Below are positions 17,357 through 25,198 of a stretch of DNA of 36,169 nt, in pieces. The first letter of the stretch is position 1. Each line of letters starts with the position of its first letter. The notes under the pieces are model-generated. The model was not told the origin of the DNA, did not search any database, and saw only the letters and a list, made by a program, of their open reading frames with translations. Source of the stretch: an uncultured Acidobacteriota bacterium (GTDB lineage: Bacteria > Acidobacteriota > Terriglobia > Bryobacterales > Bryobacteraceae); the NCBI GenBank assembly GCA_902825945.1, contig CADECY010000095.1, positions 1,030-37,198 on the forward strand, written 5' to 3'. The translations under genes were made by a program, and so were the position numbers.

Positions 17357-18808
17357 CTATGCAAGCAGCGCTTTGACCGGCTCGGCCTTCTCGACTCCCG
17401 TCAACCGCTGATCCAACCCCTGGAACTTGAAGGTGAACCGATCGTGATCGATGCCCAGACAATGCAGGATCGTCGCCTGGAAGTCGCGAACATGAACCGG
17501 ATCTTTCACGATGTTGTACGAGAACTCGTCGGTCTCGCCATGCACCACGCCACCCTTGATCCCGCCGCCCGCCATCCACAGGCTGAAGCAGCGTGGATGA
17601 TGATCGCGGCCATAATCGGTGGGGGTGAGTTTGCCCTGCGAGTAGATCGTGCGTCCGAACTCCCCGCCCCAAATCACGAGCGTCTCGTCGAGCAATCCGC
17701 GTTGCTTCAAGTCCTGGATCAGCGCCCAGTTCGCCTGATCGACGTCCTTGCACTGGCTCGGCAGCACCTCGGGCAGATTGCCGTGAACATCCCAGCCGCG
17801 CTGATAGACCTGCACAAAGCGCACGCCACGCTCCACCAACCTTCGAGCCATCAGCGCGCGATGCGCGTAGGTGCCCGGCTTGCGCGCATCCTCGCCGTAG
17901 AGCTTGTAGATGCTCTCCGGCTCCTTCGAAAGGTCGGTGAGATCGGGCACGGAACTCTGCATCCGGAAAGCCATTTCGTACTGCTTGATACGCGTGAGCG
18001 TTTCCGGATCACCGATCTTCTGATGCTGAAGCTGATTCAACTCGCCGAGCGCGTCGAGCATCCGCCGCCGGACCGCCGAAGGCACGCCATCCGGATTGTT
18101 GATGTAGAGCACCGGATCGATGCCGGAGCGCAGTGGCACGCCGGAATACTCGCCCGAGAGGAAACCCGCGCTCCACAGCCTCGCCGAGATCGCCTGGACA
18201 TTTGCTTTGGGATGCGAGTGCGTCGCATTCATCACGACGAACGTGGGCAGATCTTCGTTCATGCTGCCGAGTCCATAGGCGACCCACGATCCCAGGCACG
18301 GTTTGCCCGCGATCATGAAGCCGGTCTGGATAAAGGTGATCGCCGGTTCGTGATTGATCGCCTCGGTGTTCATCGTGCGGATGATGGCGACATCATCCAC
18401 CATCTTGCCGAGATTCGGAAGCAGTTCCGAAATCCAGGCGCCGCTCTTGCCGTATTGGTTGAACTTGAAGATCGATGGTGCGATCGGGAACCTTGTCTGA
18501 CCGGAGGTCATCGTGGTGAGACGCTGGCCGCGCCGGATCGAATCCGGCAGATCCTTGTCGAACCAGTTCCGCATCTCCGGCTTGTAGTCGAGCAGATCGA
18601 TCTGCGGCGGCGCGCCCACCATGTGCAGGTAGATCGCGCGCTTGGCTTTCGGGGCGAAATGCGGAAGTCCCGGGAGGCCGCCTTTCGGCTGCGAGATCGT
18701 CGCGGACTTGCCGAGCGAGGCCAGCGCGGCAACGCCCAAACCGCGGGCTCCGTGCGCGAAGAACTGGCGCCGGGTCTCCGTCAGGATCGCTTCTTTTTGG
18801 AAATCCAT
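17357..18808 (-). CDS. DUF1501 protein, Tat-exported
   Basis: 483 residues. A twin-arginine motif (ETRRQFFAHGARGLGVAALA) lies at the N-terminus. Family landmarks: AKRAIYLHMVGAPPQIDLLDYKP, FGRTIYSQGKLTPTDYGRDHHPRCF (the conserved GRDHH histidines), and WMAGGGIKGGVVHGETDEFSYN. DUF1501 proteins have a sulfatase/alkaline-phosphatase-like fold by family prediction; the reaction is unknown. They are consistently paired with DUF1549/DUF1553 cytochrome proteins, as here: the upstream partner ends 5 nt before this ATG, with an AGGA ribosome site in the gap, so the two form an operon. The signal implies folding and probable metal loading in the cytoplasm before export. Confidence 0.95.
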   Translation of the reverse strand: MDFQKEAILTETRRQFFAHGARGLGVAALASLGKSATISQPKGGLPGLPHFAPKAKRAIYLHMVGAPPQIDLLDYKPEMRNWFDKDLPDSIRRGQRLTTMTSGQTRFPIAPSIFKFNQYGKSGAWISELLPNLGKMVDDVAIIRTMNTEAINHEPAITFIQTGFMIAGKPCLGSWVAYGLGSMNEDLPTFVVMNATHSHPKANVQAISARLWSAGFLSGEYSGVPLRSGIDPVLYINNPDGVPSAVRRRMLDALGELNQLQHQKIGDPETLTRIKQYEMAFRMQSSVPDLTDLSKEPESIYKLYGEDARKPGTYAHRALMARRLVERGVRFVQVYQRGWDVHGNLPEVLPSQCKDVDQANWALIQDLKQRGLLDETLVIWGGEFGRTIYSQGKLTPTDYGRDHHPRCFSLWMAGGGIKGGVVHGETDEFSYNIVKDPVHVRDFQATILHCLGIDHDRFTFKFQGLDQRLTGVEKAEPVKALLA

Positions 18809-18813
18809 GGTTC

Positions 18814-21800
18814 CTACTTGTTCAACACTTCGTCGAGATTCATCAGTTGATTCGCCACCATCGTCATCGCGGCGAGCATCGCCTTGTTCCCACCGGCACC
18901 GGGCTTGCGCTCGCCCTGCGACAGGAGTTTTTCGGCGTCGGCTGGATTCGCATCATAGTAGCGCAGGAAGTCGCGATAGGACTTCTTGACGATGTCGCGC
19001 TCCTTGCCTGTCAACGGGCGCGACGCCAGGTGCGCCGAGAGGAAGTCGAACCGCGCATCGGCCTCGCTTCCGCTCGCTACCGCGCGCCCGGCCAGTTCGC
19101 GCGCCGCTTCCACGAACTGCACATCGTTCATGGTGAGCAATGCCTGCAACGGCGTGTTCGTCCGCTCGCGCCGCACCGAACACGATTCGCGAGTCGGAGC
19201 GTTGAACACCTCCATCGACGGCGGCGGCGCCGAGCGCTTCCAGAACGTGTAGAGGCTTCGGCGATAGAGGTTGTCACCCGCGTCGCGTTTGTAGAATCGC
19301 GTGTTCGATCCGAGCATGGCAACCGCTTCCCAGATGCCTTCCGGCTGATATGGCTTCACGCTCGGTCCGCCGATCGCGGGTGAGAGCAAGCCGCTCGATG
19401 CCAGCGCGTAGTCGCGAACCATCTCCGCATCCATGCGGAAACGCGGGCCGCGTGACAGCATCGTGTTGTCGGGATCCTTTTCGATCTTCTCCGGCGTGGC
19501 CGCGGCCGATTGCCGATAGGTGGCCGAAGACAGGATCAACCGGAACAGCTTCTTCGTATCCCAGCCCGATTCGCGAAACTCGACGGCGAGCCAATCGAGC
19601 AGTTCCTGATTGGCGGGGGCGAATCCCTGGGAGCCGAAATCTTCGGCGCTCTTGACCAGTCCGGCGCCAAAGATCTCCTGCCAGAATCGATTCACGGTCA
19701 CGCGCGATGTGAGTGGGTTCGACGGATCCACCAGCCACTTCGCCAAGCCCAAACGGTTGCGCGCGAGCGACGCAGGCATCGGCGGCAGCACCGAAGGAGT
19801 GTTCGGTTCCACGCGATCGCGCGGTTGATCGTACATGCCGCGATACAGAATGTTCGCGAACGGCTTCTGATCGTCCCGCTCTTGCATCACGTGGGTAATG
19901 GCTCCGCGCTTGCGGATCGCCCGGCGTTCCTTCGCGTAGGCGAGCATCTTGTCCGCCAATCCGCGATAAGCGTCATCGTGGTGGAGCAGGAAGTAGAGAT
20001 GTAGGGCGTCGCGATTCCCGGACCGGATCTCGGCCCACCGCCGCGTCAATTCAGCCTCGTCCGCCGAGATCGCTCGCGAGAAGATCCGGAACTCCGAGAT
20101 CTCGCCTTCGGGCAGATTCTTGCCGAGCACCAAAGGAGTGTTCGAATTGATGCGTCCGGTCAGTTTCGTGTTCTGATCGCCGCCGCCCTGATTCGGAACG
20201 GCCTTCCCGTTGAGAAACAGCGCGAGCCCGGCTTGTTCACCCGAACCGTCGTAGGAGACGGCGAAGTGATTCCAGCTTCCGGGCTTCAACTGTTCCATGT
20301 GGCCGGCGCGGATCGTGATCTGCTTGCCATCGTCGCCCACCAGCCGGAAGTTCACTACACGGGCGCCGATCTCGATCGACCAGCCGCGTCCCTTGTCCTT
20401 CGGGTCCGCTTGCGCGGCCACGACGTACGGCTCCTCGGCCTTCGGGAAGTAGAAGTCCGTCGCGATGGCGAAGGGCTTCGAGACATCGAACGCGTCGACA
20501 TTCGGCAGTTCGGCCGGCTTGTCCTTGGCGATCTTCACCGGAGCATCGAGGGCGAAGACTTGGCCCGAGAGCGGAGCGCCGATCGCGCGGCTCTCCGCGC
20601 TGGCGAGCCACTTCTCGAACGCGCTGTCAGCGGACCCGCGCCGAGCCGCCATCGCCGCGCGAGCAGCTTCCTCGTCCGCCGCCAGCGATTGCCAGCGAGC
20701 CCGGTCCTCGGCACGCGGCACCACGATGATCGGCGGCGTATCCGGAATGTTGCCGTCCATCGCATTCTGAGTCGTGTTGCGGAAGAATGCCGCGAGTGAA
20801 TAGAAATCGCGTTGCGAGATCGGATCGAACTTGTGATCGTGACAAGTCGCACATCCGATCGTCAGCCCGAGGAAGACGGTTCCCGTCGTGTCCACGCGAT
20901 CCTTCGCATAGATCGCTTCGACCTCTTCGACGATCACGCCGGCTTCGTTCGTCGTCACGTTGCAGCGATGGAAACCGGAGGCGATCTGCTGATCGAGCGT
21001 CCGATTCGGCAGGAGATCGCCCGCCACCTGCTCGATGGTGAACTGGTCGAACGGCAGGTTCCGGTTGAAGGCCTTGATCACCCAATCGCGATAGGGCCAC
21101 ATCTCGCGATAGTTGTCGACATGGATGCCATGCGTATCCGCGTAGCGGGCCGCGTCGAGCCAGTAGCGCGCGCGATGTTCGCCCCAGCGTTCCGAGCCGA
21201 GGTACTTCTCGAGCAGCTTGTCATAGGCTTCCGGCGAGCGATCCTTGACGAACGCTTCGACATCGGCGGGCGTTGGCGGAAGTCCGGTGAGGTCCAGCGC
21301 AACGCGGCGCGCGAGTGTGCGGCGATCGGCCTCCGGCGCTGGCTTCAGTCCGGCGGCTTCGACCTTCGCCAGCACGAAGCGGTCGATCGGATTGCGCGCC
21401 CACCTGGCATCTTTCACCGCTGGCGCCGTGGCGCGTTTCGGCGCGATGAAGGACCAATGTTCGGTCCACGGCGCGCCCTGCTCGATCCAGCGGCGGATGA
21501 GGTCTTTCTGCGGCGGCGTGATCGCCTTGCGCGAGTGCGCGGGCGGCATCAGCTTCGCCGGATTCGACTCTGCGATTCGCAAGTAGAGAGGGCTCTCGTT
21601 CGGCTTGCCAGGTACGATCGCCGCACCCGCGGCGCGCTTCGCCAGAACCTCGTCCTTGAGGTCGAGCCGCAGGCCCGCCATTCGGGTGTTCTTGTCGGGC
21701 CCGTGGCACTGGAAGCAGTTGTCGGAAAGGATCGGCCGGATCTGACGTTGAAAATCGATTCCGGCGGGTTTGGGCGCCGCGAAGGCGGCGGCGGTGAAGA

Positions 21801-21825
21801 GAAAGGCTAGGATCCGGCGGAGCAT
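18814..21825 (-). CDS. Planctomycete-type cytochrome protein PSCyt1/DUF1549/LamG/DUF1553
   Basis: 1003 residues with a Sec signal (LRRILAFLFTAAAFAAPK). Domains: PSCyt1 with haem motif CFQCH (C37, C40, H41; about 25-120); DUF1549/PSCyt2 (about 145-350) with WGEHRARYWLDAARYADT and a second haem motif CATCH (C325, C328, H329) followed by DHKFDPIS; an inserted LamG-like jelly roll (about 420-600, GSWNHFAVSYDGSG, ALFLNGKAVP); and DUF1553/PSD1 (about 690-960, LAKWLVDPSNPLTSRVTVNRFW, ESCSVRRERTNTPLQALLTMND). The LamG module suggests carbohydrate or glycoconjugate binding, and two c-type haem sites suggest electron transfer at the cell surface; both are inferences. It is the first gene of an operon with DUF1501. 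A TATCAT hexamer lies 21 nt before the ATG. Confidence 0.95.
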   Translation of the reverse strand: MLRRILAFLFTAAAFAAPKPAGIDFQRQIRPILSDNCFQCHGPDKNTRMAGLRLDLKDEVLAKRAAGAAIVPGKPNESPLYLRIAESNPAKLMPPAHSRKAITPPQKDLIRRWIEQGAPWTEHWSFIAPKRATAPAVKDARWARNPIDRFVLAKVEAAGLKPAPEADRRTLARRVALDLTGLPPTPADVEAFVKDRSPEAYDKLLEKYLGSERWGEHRARYWLDAARYADTHGIHVDNYREMWPYRDWVIKAFNRNLPFDQFTIEQVAGDLLPNRTLDQQIASGFHRCNVTTNEAGVIVEEVEAIYAKDRVDTTGTVFLGLTIGCATCHDHKFDPISQRDFYSLAAFFRNTTQNAMDGNIPDTPPIIVVPRAEDRARWQSLAADEEAARAAMAARRGSADSAFEKWLASAESRAIGAPLSGQVFALDAPVKIAKDKPAELPNVDAFDVSKPFAIATDFYFPKAEEPYVVAAQADPKDKGRGWSIEIGARVVNFRLVGDDGKQITIRAGHMEQLKPGSWNHFAVSYDGSGEQAGLALFLNGKAVPNQGGGDQNTKLTGRINSNTPLVLGKNLPEGEISEFRIFSRAISADEAELTRRWAEIRSGNRDALHLYFLLHHDDAYRGLADKMLAYAKERRAIRKRGAITHVMQERDDQKPFANILYRGMYDQPRDRVEPNTPSVLPPMPASLARNRLGLAKWLVDPSNPLTSRVTVNRFWQEIFGAGLVKSAEDFGSQGFAPANQELLDWLAVEFRESGWDTKKLFRLILSSATYRQSAAATPEKIEKDPDNTMLSRGPRFRMDAEMVRDYALASSGLLSPAIGGPSVKPYQPEGIWEAVAMLGSNTRFYKRDAGDNLYRRSLYTFWKRSAPPPSMEVFNAPTRESCSVRRERTNTPLQALLTMNDVQFVEAARELAGRAVASGSEADARFDFLSAHLASRPLTGKERDIVKKSYRDFLRYYDANPADAEKLLSQGERKPGAGGNKAMLAAMTMVANQLMNLDEVLNK

Positions 21826-21846
21826 AAGACCACTGTGTCTGAAATC

Positions 21847-21852
21847 ATGATA
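21847..21852 (-). promoter_or_regulatory. Putative -10 element of the DUF1553-DUF1501 operon
   Basis: TATCAT on the minus strand, 21 nt before the ATG at 21825. It sits in the palindrome ATCATGAT. No clear -35 hexamer is visible. Confidence 0.3.
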
Positions 21853-21879
21853 CAGCGGTGGAGGGGCGCGGCGCGGAAA

Positions 21880-22023
21880 TCACTCTTCCGGCCAGAGCGG
21901 CCCCATGTCGAACACGAAGCCCGCCACCGGATCGTCGCCCTCGATCACTGTAACCTAGGCCCAATACTCGATCTCGATCCAATCGTCATTTTTCTTCCGA
22001 AGCCGTTTCAACCGGTCCGTTGG
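21880..22023 (-). pseudogene. Possible decayed gene end interrupted by TAG
   Basis: On the minus strand the frame reads LKRLRKKNDDWIEIEYWA, then TAG (21955-21957), then in the same frame VTVIEGDDPVAGFVF and DMGPLWPEE before TGA (21880-21882). Both flanks have protein-like composition (alternating hydrophobic strands, acidic turns), unlike the surroundings, so a single substitution could have closed an older frame. No family is recognised, and the frame upstream of 22023 soon loses coding character. A chance frame is an equally serious alternative. Confidence 0.25.
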
Positions 22024-22886
22024 CGAAACAGTTCGATGACCAAGTTTGGGCAAGCGCTTGCTTTGTAACCGCTCGTGCGATATTCTGGCCGCGTCCGGCG
22101 CGTGCCCCCCGCCACTCGGAGAGCGAAGGCACAGCTCGATTAGATTAGACGGCTCTTCCACGCCCATCCTGGCGCACCCAATCCCAAAGCACGCGGAGAT
22201 GTCGAGAATCAGGGAAGCCGGTAGGCGGATCGGCGGCATGATCAGGAGTTCCCTATCGGCCGAGAACTCGACCGCGTATCCCGCCTACCGCTCGCGAAAC
22301 TTACGCGGACTCCGGGTCCGTGACCGGGTGGGGCCAGCGTCTCTGCATTCTCGGCGATCCCGTGGAAGGGTTCGCCGTCTTCTACCAGTGCGAGGCTGAC
22401 CGAAGCCGAGCGGCGGCCTGCCGTCTGGGGAGATGGGCACCTCCTCGGAGCACGCAACTGGCAGAATGGGACCTTCTCTTTCCTCGTACGTCGATCCATC
22501 CCGAGGGTGGCAACAGGCTGAAACCGATGAGCACGATGAGTCGCAGGCTTTCGATGGCGTCCACGGTACTCGCGCATTGGCTCGGTGCCTTTCACCCCGC
22601 GCTGATTCACGCCTCGTGCCCGCTTCTGCAGCCAACCGAACAGGGTTGCTGCCCGCGTCAGGTCCGACGCCGGATTGGCCGGCATCCCAATGCTTCACAG
22701 TCCAGATCGCGCAACGTCTCCGGCGATCGCGGCGAAGTTCACTGCCTCGGTGGCAGTCGAGCCTCCCGGCCTTGCTTTCCACGCGCCGCCGGAATCACGC
22801 ATCGAACCGCGCCTGACCGCCCCGCCGCGCTCATTCGCGGCCCTATGTTCAGATCACCCGAATTCCCAAAAGGAGAACTTCCATGA

Positions 22887-23000
22887 ATGAAGTACGTCTT
22901 GATTGCGATTCTGACCACCGTCCTCGGTGCTGGCGCGGCGTTCGAGGCTTCCTGCTGTGACGGAGACGACTGCTGCGGCAAGGTCTGCTGCCGCCGCTAA
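22887..23000 (+). CDS. Small exported Cys-rich peptide with three Cys-Cys pairs
   Basis: 37 residues: a lysine, then a hydrophobic Sec-signal-like stretch (YVLIAILTTVLGAGAAFEA, 3-21), then SCCDGDDCCGKVCCRR (22-37). Six cysteines occur as vicinal pairs at 23-24, 29-30 and 34-35 around an acidic DGDD. Such short exported proteins suggest thiolate metal binding (copper, zinc or similar) or disulfide stabilisation after signal cleavage; no known family is claimed. A strong ribosome site AAAAGGAG (22868-22875) precedes it. A second ATG at 22883, in another frame, lies closer to the usual spacing but gives only 25 residues without a recognisable pattern. A hairpin follows 14 nt after the stop. A copper-type operon lies 6 kb away on the other strand, but nothing links the two directly. 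Confidence 0.7.
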   Translation: MKYVLIAILTTVLGAGAAFEASCCDGDDCCGKVCCRR

Positions 23001-23014
23001 CTCATTCGATCGAT

Positions 23015-23040
23015 CCGGAGCGGGCCTTTTCACGCTTCGG
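23015..23040 (+). terminator. Stem-loop after the Cys-rich peptide gene
   Basis: CCGGAGCG (23015-23022) pairs with CGCTTCGG (23033-23040), 8 bp with one G-T wobble and a 10-nt loop. It starts 14 nt after the TAA and lies in the gap between two convergent genes. There is no T-run after it, so termination would be imperfect or need a factor. Confidence 0.4.
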
Positions 23041-23058
23041 ACCATCAATACCACTACA

Positions 23059-24669
23059 TCAAACGTTCTTCACCGGGCGCACGACACCGCCAGGCTGCCC
23101 GTACTGATGCCGGACCGCCGTGAACGTCCCCTTCCCGTATTCGCCGACATCCACCTTTCCCGTAATCTTGTCGCCTTCGGCCTTGCCTGAGAACGCGTAA
23201 CCGATCGCAGTCCCCTCGTAACGGTGCGAACTCCGCGCCGTCAACTCGTTCCCCTCGACCGAGCCACGCAGATCGGCACCCAGGAACTCGCCCATGTGCG
23301 AACCGGAGATTGCCGCGCCGCTCTGCTCGAAGAATAGCTTGTGGTGCGCCTTGCCTACCACATATTGGATCTCGACATCCCACTGCCCAGTCAGGTTGAC
23401 CGAGGGCGCGAGCGGCGCCGTGATCGGGCTCTTGGCCGCCGTTGAGAGCACTTCGCGAATTCGCTGCGCCGCGATCTTGTCATCGCCCGGCATCATCATG
23501 TACGGCATCACTGTCAGCGAGCTCTGTGCGGCACCCATCCGCCGGTTCCCGCTCGCCCCACCGAGAATCACCCGCGGCGATCCCTCGAGCAGAAGCTTCT
23601 CCACCTCGGTTCCCGTCAGGCCCATCTTCTCACCGTCCCACCGGATCGCCAACCGCGGCGAGTTATTGGAAAGCCCCTCGGGCTGTAACACCTCGGTGGT
23701 CACTCCATCGACCTTTGTCACTTCGTTGCTGATCGTCTCGAGCCACTTCTCCCAAACCTGCCACTCCGCGGCGTGATCGCGCTTCACCCACGCCTCAACG
23801 GCGGCGAGCATCCCCATGATCTCTTCCTTACCGCACTTCATCGGTCGCCCGAAGGCATGATGCGGAGCGCTGTGCAGCCAAGCCGCCTGAATCAGATCCT
23901 TGCGCCCCAACAGCAATCCCGCCGTCTGCGGACCGCGCAGGCACTTGCCGCCGCTGTAGGCCACCAACGTCGCACCGCGATTCAAATGCAGATTCGGAAC
24001 GGTCAGCCGCTCGGCCGCCGCGTCCACCAACACCGGAACGTCGCGCTGCTTGGCGATCGGCGCGAGCGTCGCCGTGCCCATCGGACCGTCGTCACCCGGA
24101 CCCGCCAGGATCATCACCATCGCCGTCCGCGTATTGAACGCATTGATGAACTCGTCCTTGCTCCGCACCGTGATCATCTTGGCGCCAGCACCACGCACCG
24201 CATGGTCGTACACGTTGCGCGAATAGGCGGGCACGATCACTTCATTCTTGAGTCCCTCGGAATTCGGCAGCCGCTGAAGCTTTTCCGGATCTCCGCCCGC
24301 GATGCAGGCAGCCGTGGCGTGCGACAACGCCGCTGCGCATCCCGATGAGACCATGCCCCATTCGGCCTTCGTCAACTCGGCGAGCCGGTGCCCCACGGCC
24401 TCCATCAGTTCATCCATGTGAACGTAGTGCCGCGACGCCTGATCCATTGCCGCCTTCACCTCGGGGAGCGACTGCGACCCGGAAATGATCGTGAACGTGC
24501 CTTTGCAGTTCACGATCGGTGTCACACCGATCGACTCGTAGATATCGGTCCCGATCTTCATCTCGGATCCGGCAACCCGGCCCGCGAAGCTTTGCAAAGC
24601 GCCCAGGATGGCACCGCCCCGGAACAGGTCCCGGCGGTTCAACGTGTTCTTGATAATCCGCGACAGCAT
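23059..24669 (-). CDS. SelA-like PLP-dependent enzyme with Tat-like signal and C-terminal beta domain
   Basis: 536 residues. Residues 1-35 (LNRRDLFRGGAILGALQSFAG) form a twin-arginine-like signal. The core (about 38-410) is a fold-type I PLP enzyme of the selenocysteine-synthase-like/D-glucosaminate-6-phosphate ammonia-lyase branch: WGMVSSGCAAALSHAT (phosphate-binding region), VPVLVDAAAE (D216) and AYSGGKCLRGPQTAG (Schiff-base K242). No selenocysteine pathway gene is nearby, so amino-acid or amino-sugar lyase chemistry is more likely than Sec-tRNA synthesis. A tail of about 110 residues (NLTGQWDVEIQYVVGKAHHKLFFEQ onward) looks like a small lipocalin-like beta barrel seen at the ends of other acidobacterial exported proteins. 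A well-formed promoter (TTGCGT, 17 nt, TAGGAT) ends 6 nt before the ATG. Confidence 0.88.
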   Translation of the reverse strand: MLSRIIKNTLNRRDLFRGGAILGALQSFAGRVAGSEMKIGTDIYESIGVTPIVNCKGTFTIISGSQSLPEVKAAMDQASRHYVHMDELMEAVGHRLAELTKAEWGMVSSGCAAALSHATAACIAGGDPEKLQRLPNSEGLKNEVIVPAYSRNVYDHAVRGAGAKMITVRSKDEFINAFNTRTAMVMILAGPGDDGPMGTATLAPIAKQRDVPVLVDAAAERLTVPNLHLNRGATLVAYSGGKCLRGPQTAGLLLGRKDLIQAAWLHSAPHHAFGRPMKCGKEEIMGMLAAVEAWVKRDHAAEWQVWEKWLETISNEVTKVDGVTTEVLQPEGLSNNSPRLAIRWDGEKMGLTGTEVEKLLLEGSPRVILGGASGNRRMGAAQSSLTVMPYMMMPGDDKIAAQRIREVLSTAAKSPITAPLAPSVNLTGQWDVEIQYVVGKAHHKLFFEQSGAAISGSHMGEFLGADLRGSVEGNELTARSSHRYEGTAIGYAFSGKAEGDKITGKVDVGEYGKGTFTAVRHQYGQPGGVVRPVKNV

Positions 24670-24675
24670 GAAGCG

Positions 24676-24704
24676 ATCCTAGCGCCTGCTGCACCGGAAC
24701 GCAA
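24676..24704 (-). promoter_or_regulatory. Promoter of the SelA-like gene, leaderless spacing
   Basis: On the minus strand TTGCGT (24699-24704) is separated by exactly 17 nt from TAGGAT (24676-24681), which lies 6 nt before the ATG at 24669. Transcription would begin at about the start codon. It is the best-formed promoter seen in the window. Confidence 0.5.
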
Positions 24705-24713
24705 CTGCCGGCG

Positions 24714-24719
24714 TATACT
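24714..24719 (+). promoter_or_regulatory. Putative -10 element of the GNAT acetyltransferase gene
   Basis: TATACT ends 11 nt before the ATG at 24731, in the 61-nt gap shared with the divergent SelA-like gene. The leader would be only a few nucleotides long. Confidence 0.4.
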
Positions 24720-24730
24720 GTACAGGCCCG

Positions 24731-25174
24731 ATGATCCACTTCCACCTGCGCCCCGAGACTCCGGACGACACCGCGTTTCTGTTCGAGATCTTCTCCCAGA
24801 CCCACGGCACTCAGTCGAGCGCCCTTCCCGAACCATTCCGGCGCATGCAGTTCGAAGCCCAACGCGCCCACTACCGGACTGCGTATCCCAACGCCAGCTT
24901 CCTCATCATCACTCGCGACGCCCACCCCGCCGGCCGGCTCTGTGTGGACCGCTCACACGACACTACCCACCTGATCGACATCGCCCTCCTGCCGGCCTGT
25001 CAAGGACAGGGCCTCGGAACGGCTGTCATCGAAAGCCTCTTGCTCTCGAGCCGTGTTGTCACGCTGACCGTACAGCATGGAAATCCCGCCCGCCGCCTCT
25101 ATGAACGCTTTGGATTCGCCGTGACTCGAGACGACGGACTCCACCTAACGATGGAATGGCGCGCAACCCGGTAA
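24731..25174 (+). CDS. GNAT-family N-acetyltransferase
   Basis: 147 residues of a single GNAT domain. N-terminal IHFHLRPETPDDTAFLFEIF is the usual first strand and helix. Motif A, the acetyl-CoA pyrophosphate loop, is LPACQGQGLGTAVIE (QGQGLG fits Q/RxxGxG/A). Motif B is LTVQHGNPARRLYERFGF, the standard end in which the acceptor-side strand precedes Y-ERFGF. It transfers acetyl from acetyl-CoA to an unknown amine; cytosolic, with no signal. It is divergent from the SelA-like gene and convergent with the tail-collar pair, so it is probably monocistronic. Confidence 0.93.
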   Translation: MIHFHLRPETPDDTAFLFEIFSQTHGTQSSALPEPFRRMQFEAQRAHYRTAYPNASFLIITRDAHPAGRLCVDRSHDTTHLIDIALLPACQGQGLGTAVIESLLLSSRVVTLTVQHGNPARRLYERFGFAVTRDDGLHLTMEWRATR

Positions 25175-25186
25175 GGCGCGCGCCAT
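25156..25186. terminator. Perfect 9-bp inverted repeat between convergent genes
   Basis: ATGGCGCGC (25156-25164) and GCGCGCCAT (25178-25186) are exact reverse complements around a 13-nt loop. The repeat spans the stop of the acetyltransferase gene and ends 12 nt before the stop of the convergent tail-collar gene. It fits a two-way transcription barrier, though no T-run follows on either strand. Confidence 0.4.
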
Positions 25187-25198
25187 CATGCATCCAAA

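Larger units (their letters stand above)
21826..22867. other. Gene-poor stretch of about 1 kb
   Basis: No reading frame here looks like a conserved protein. Several frames of 60-190 codons exist on both strands, but they are rich in Arg, Ser and Pro in the manner of antisense or off-frame GC-rich DNA. Only the last 150 nt on the left (minus strand) has a coding look and is listed separately. No tRNA, long direct repeat, transposase fragment or CRISPR repeat is recognised. The right end leads into the ribosome site of the Cys-rich peptide gene and may hold its promoter or a long leader. Confidence 0.5.

Noticed and set aside
17324..18850. Plus-strand frame of 508 codons opposite the DUF1501 gene
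   Set aside because: It is rich in His, Arg and Asp without any recognisable motif, and the minus strand encodes a clear DUF1501 protein.
22242..22782. Two overlapping minus-strand frames of 147 and 165 codons in the gene-poor stretch
   Set aside because: Arg/Pro/Ser-rich, no signal or motif, no ribosome site, and they overlap each other and plus-strand frames of similar quality.
23059..24669. Genuine selenocysteine synthase (selA)
   Set aside because: No selB, selD or tRNA-Sec is nearby, and the Tat-like signal and extra C-terminal domain do not fit a Sec-tRNA enzyme.
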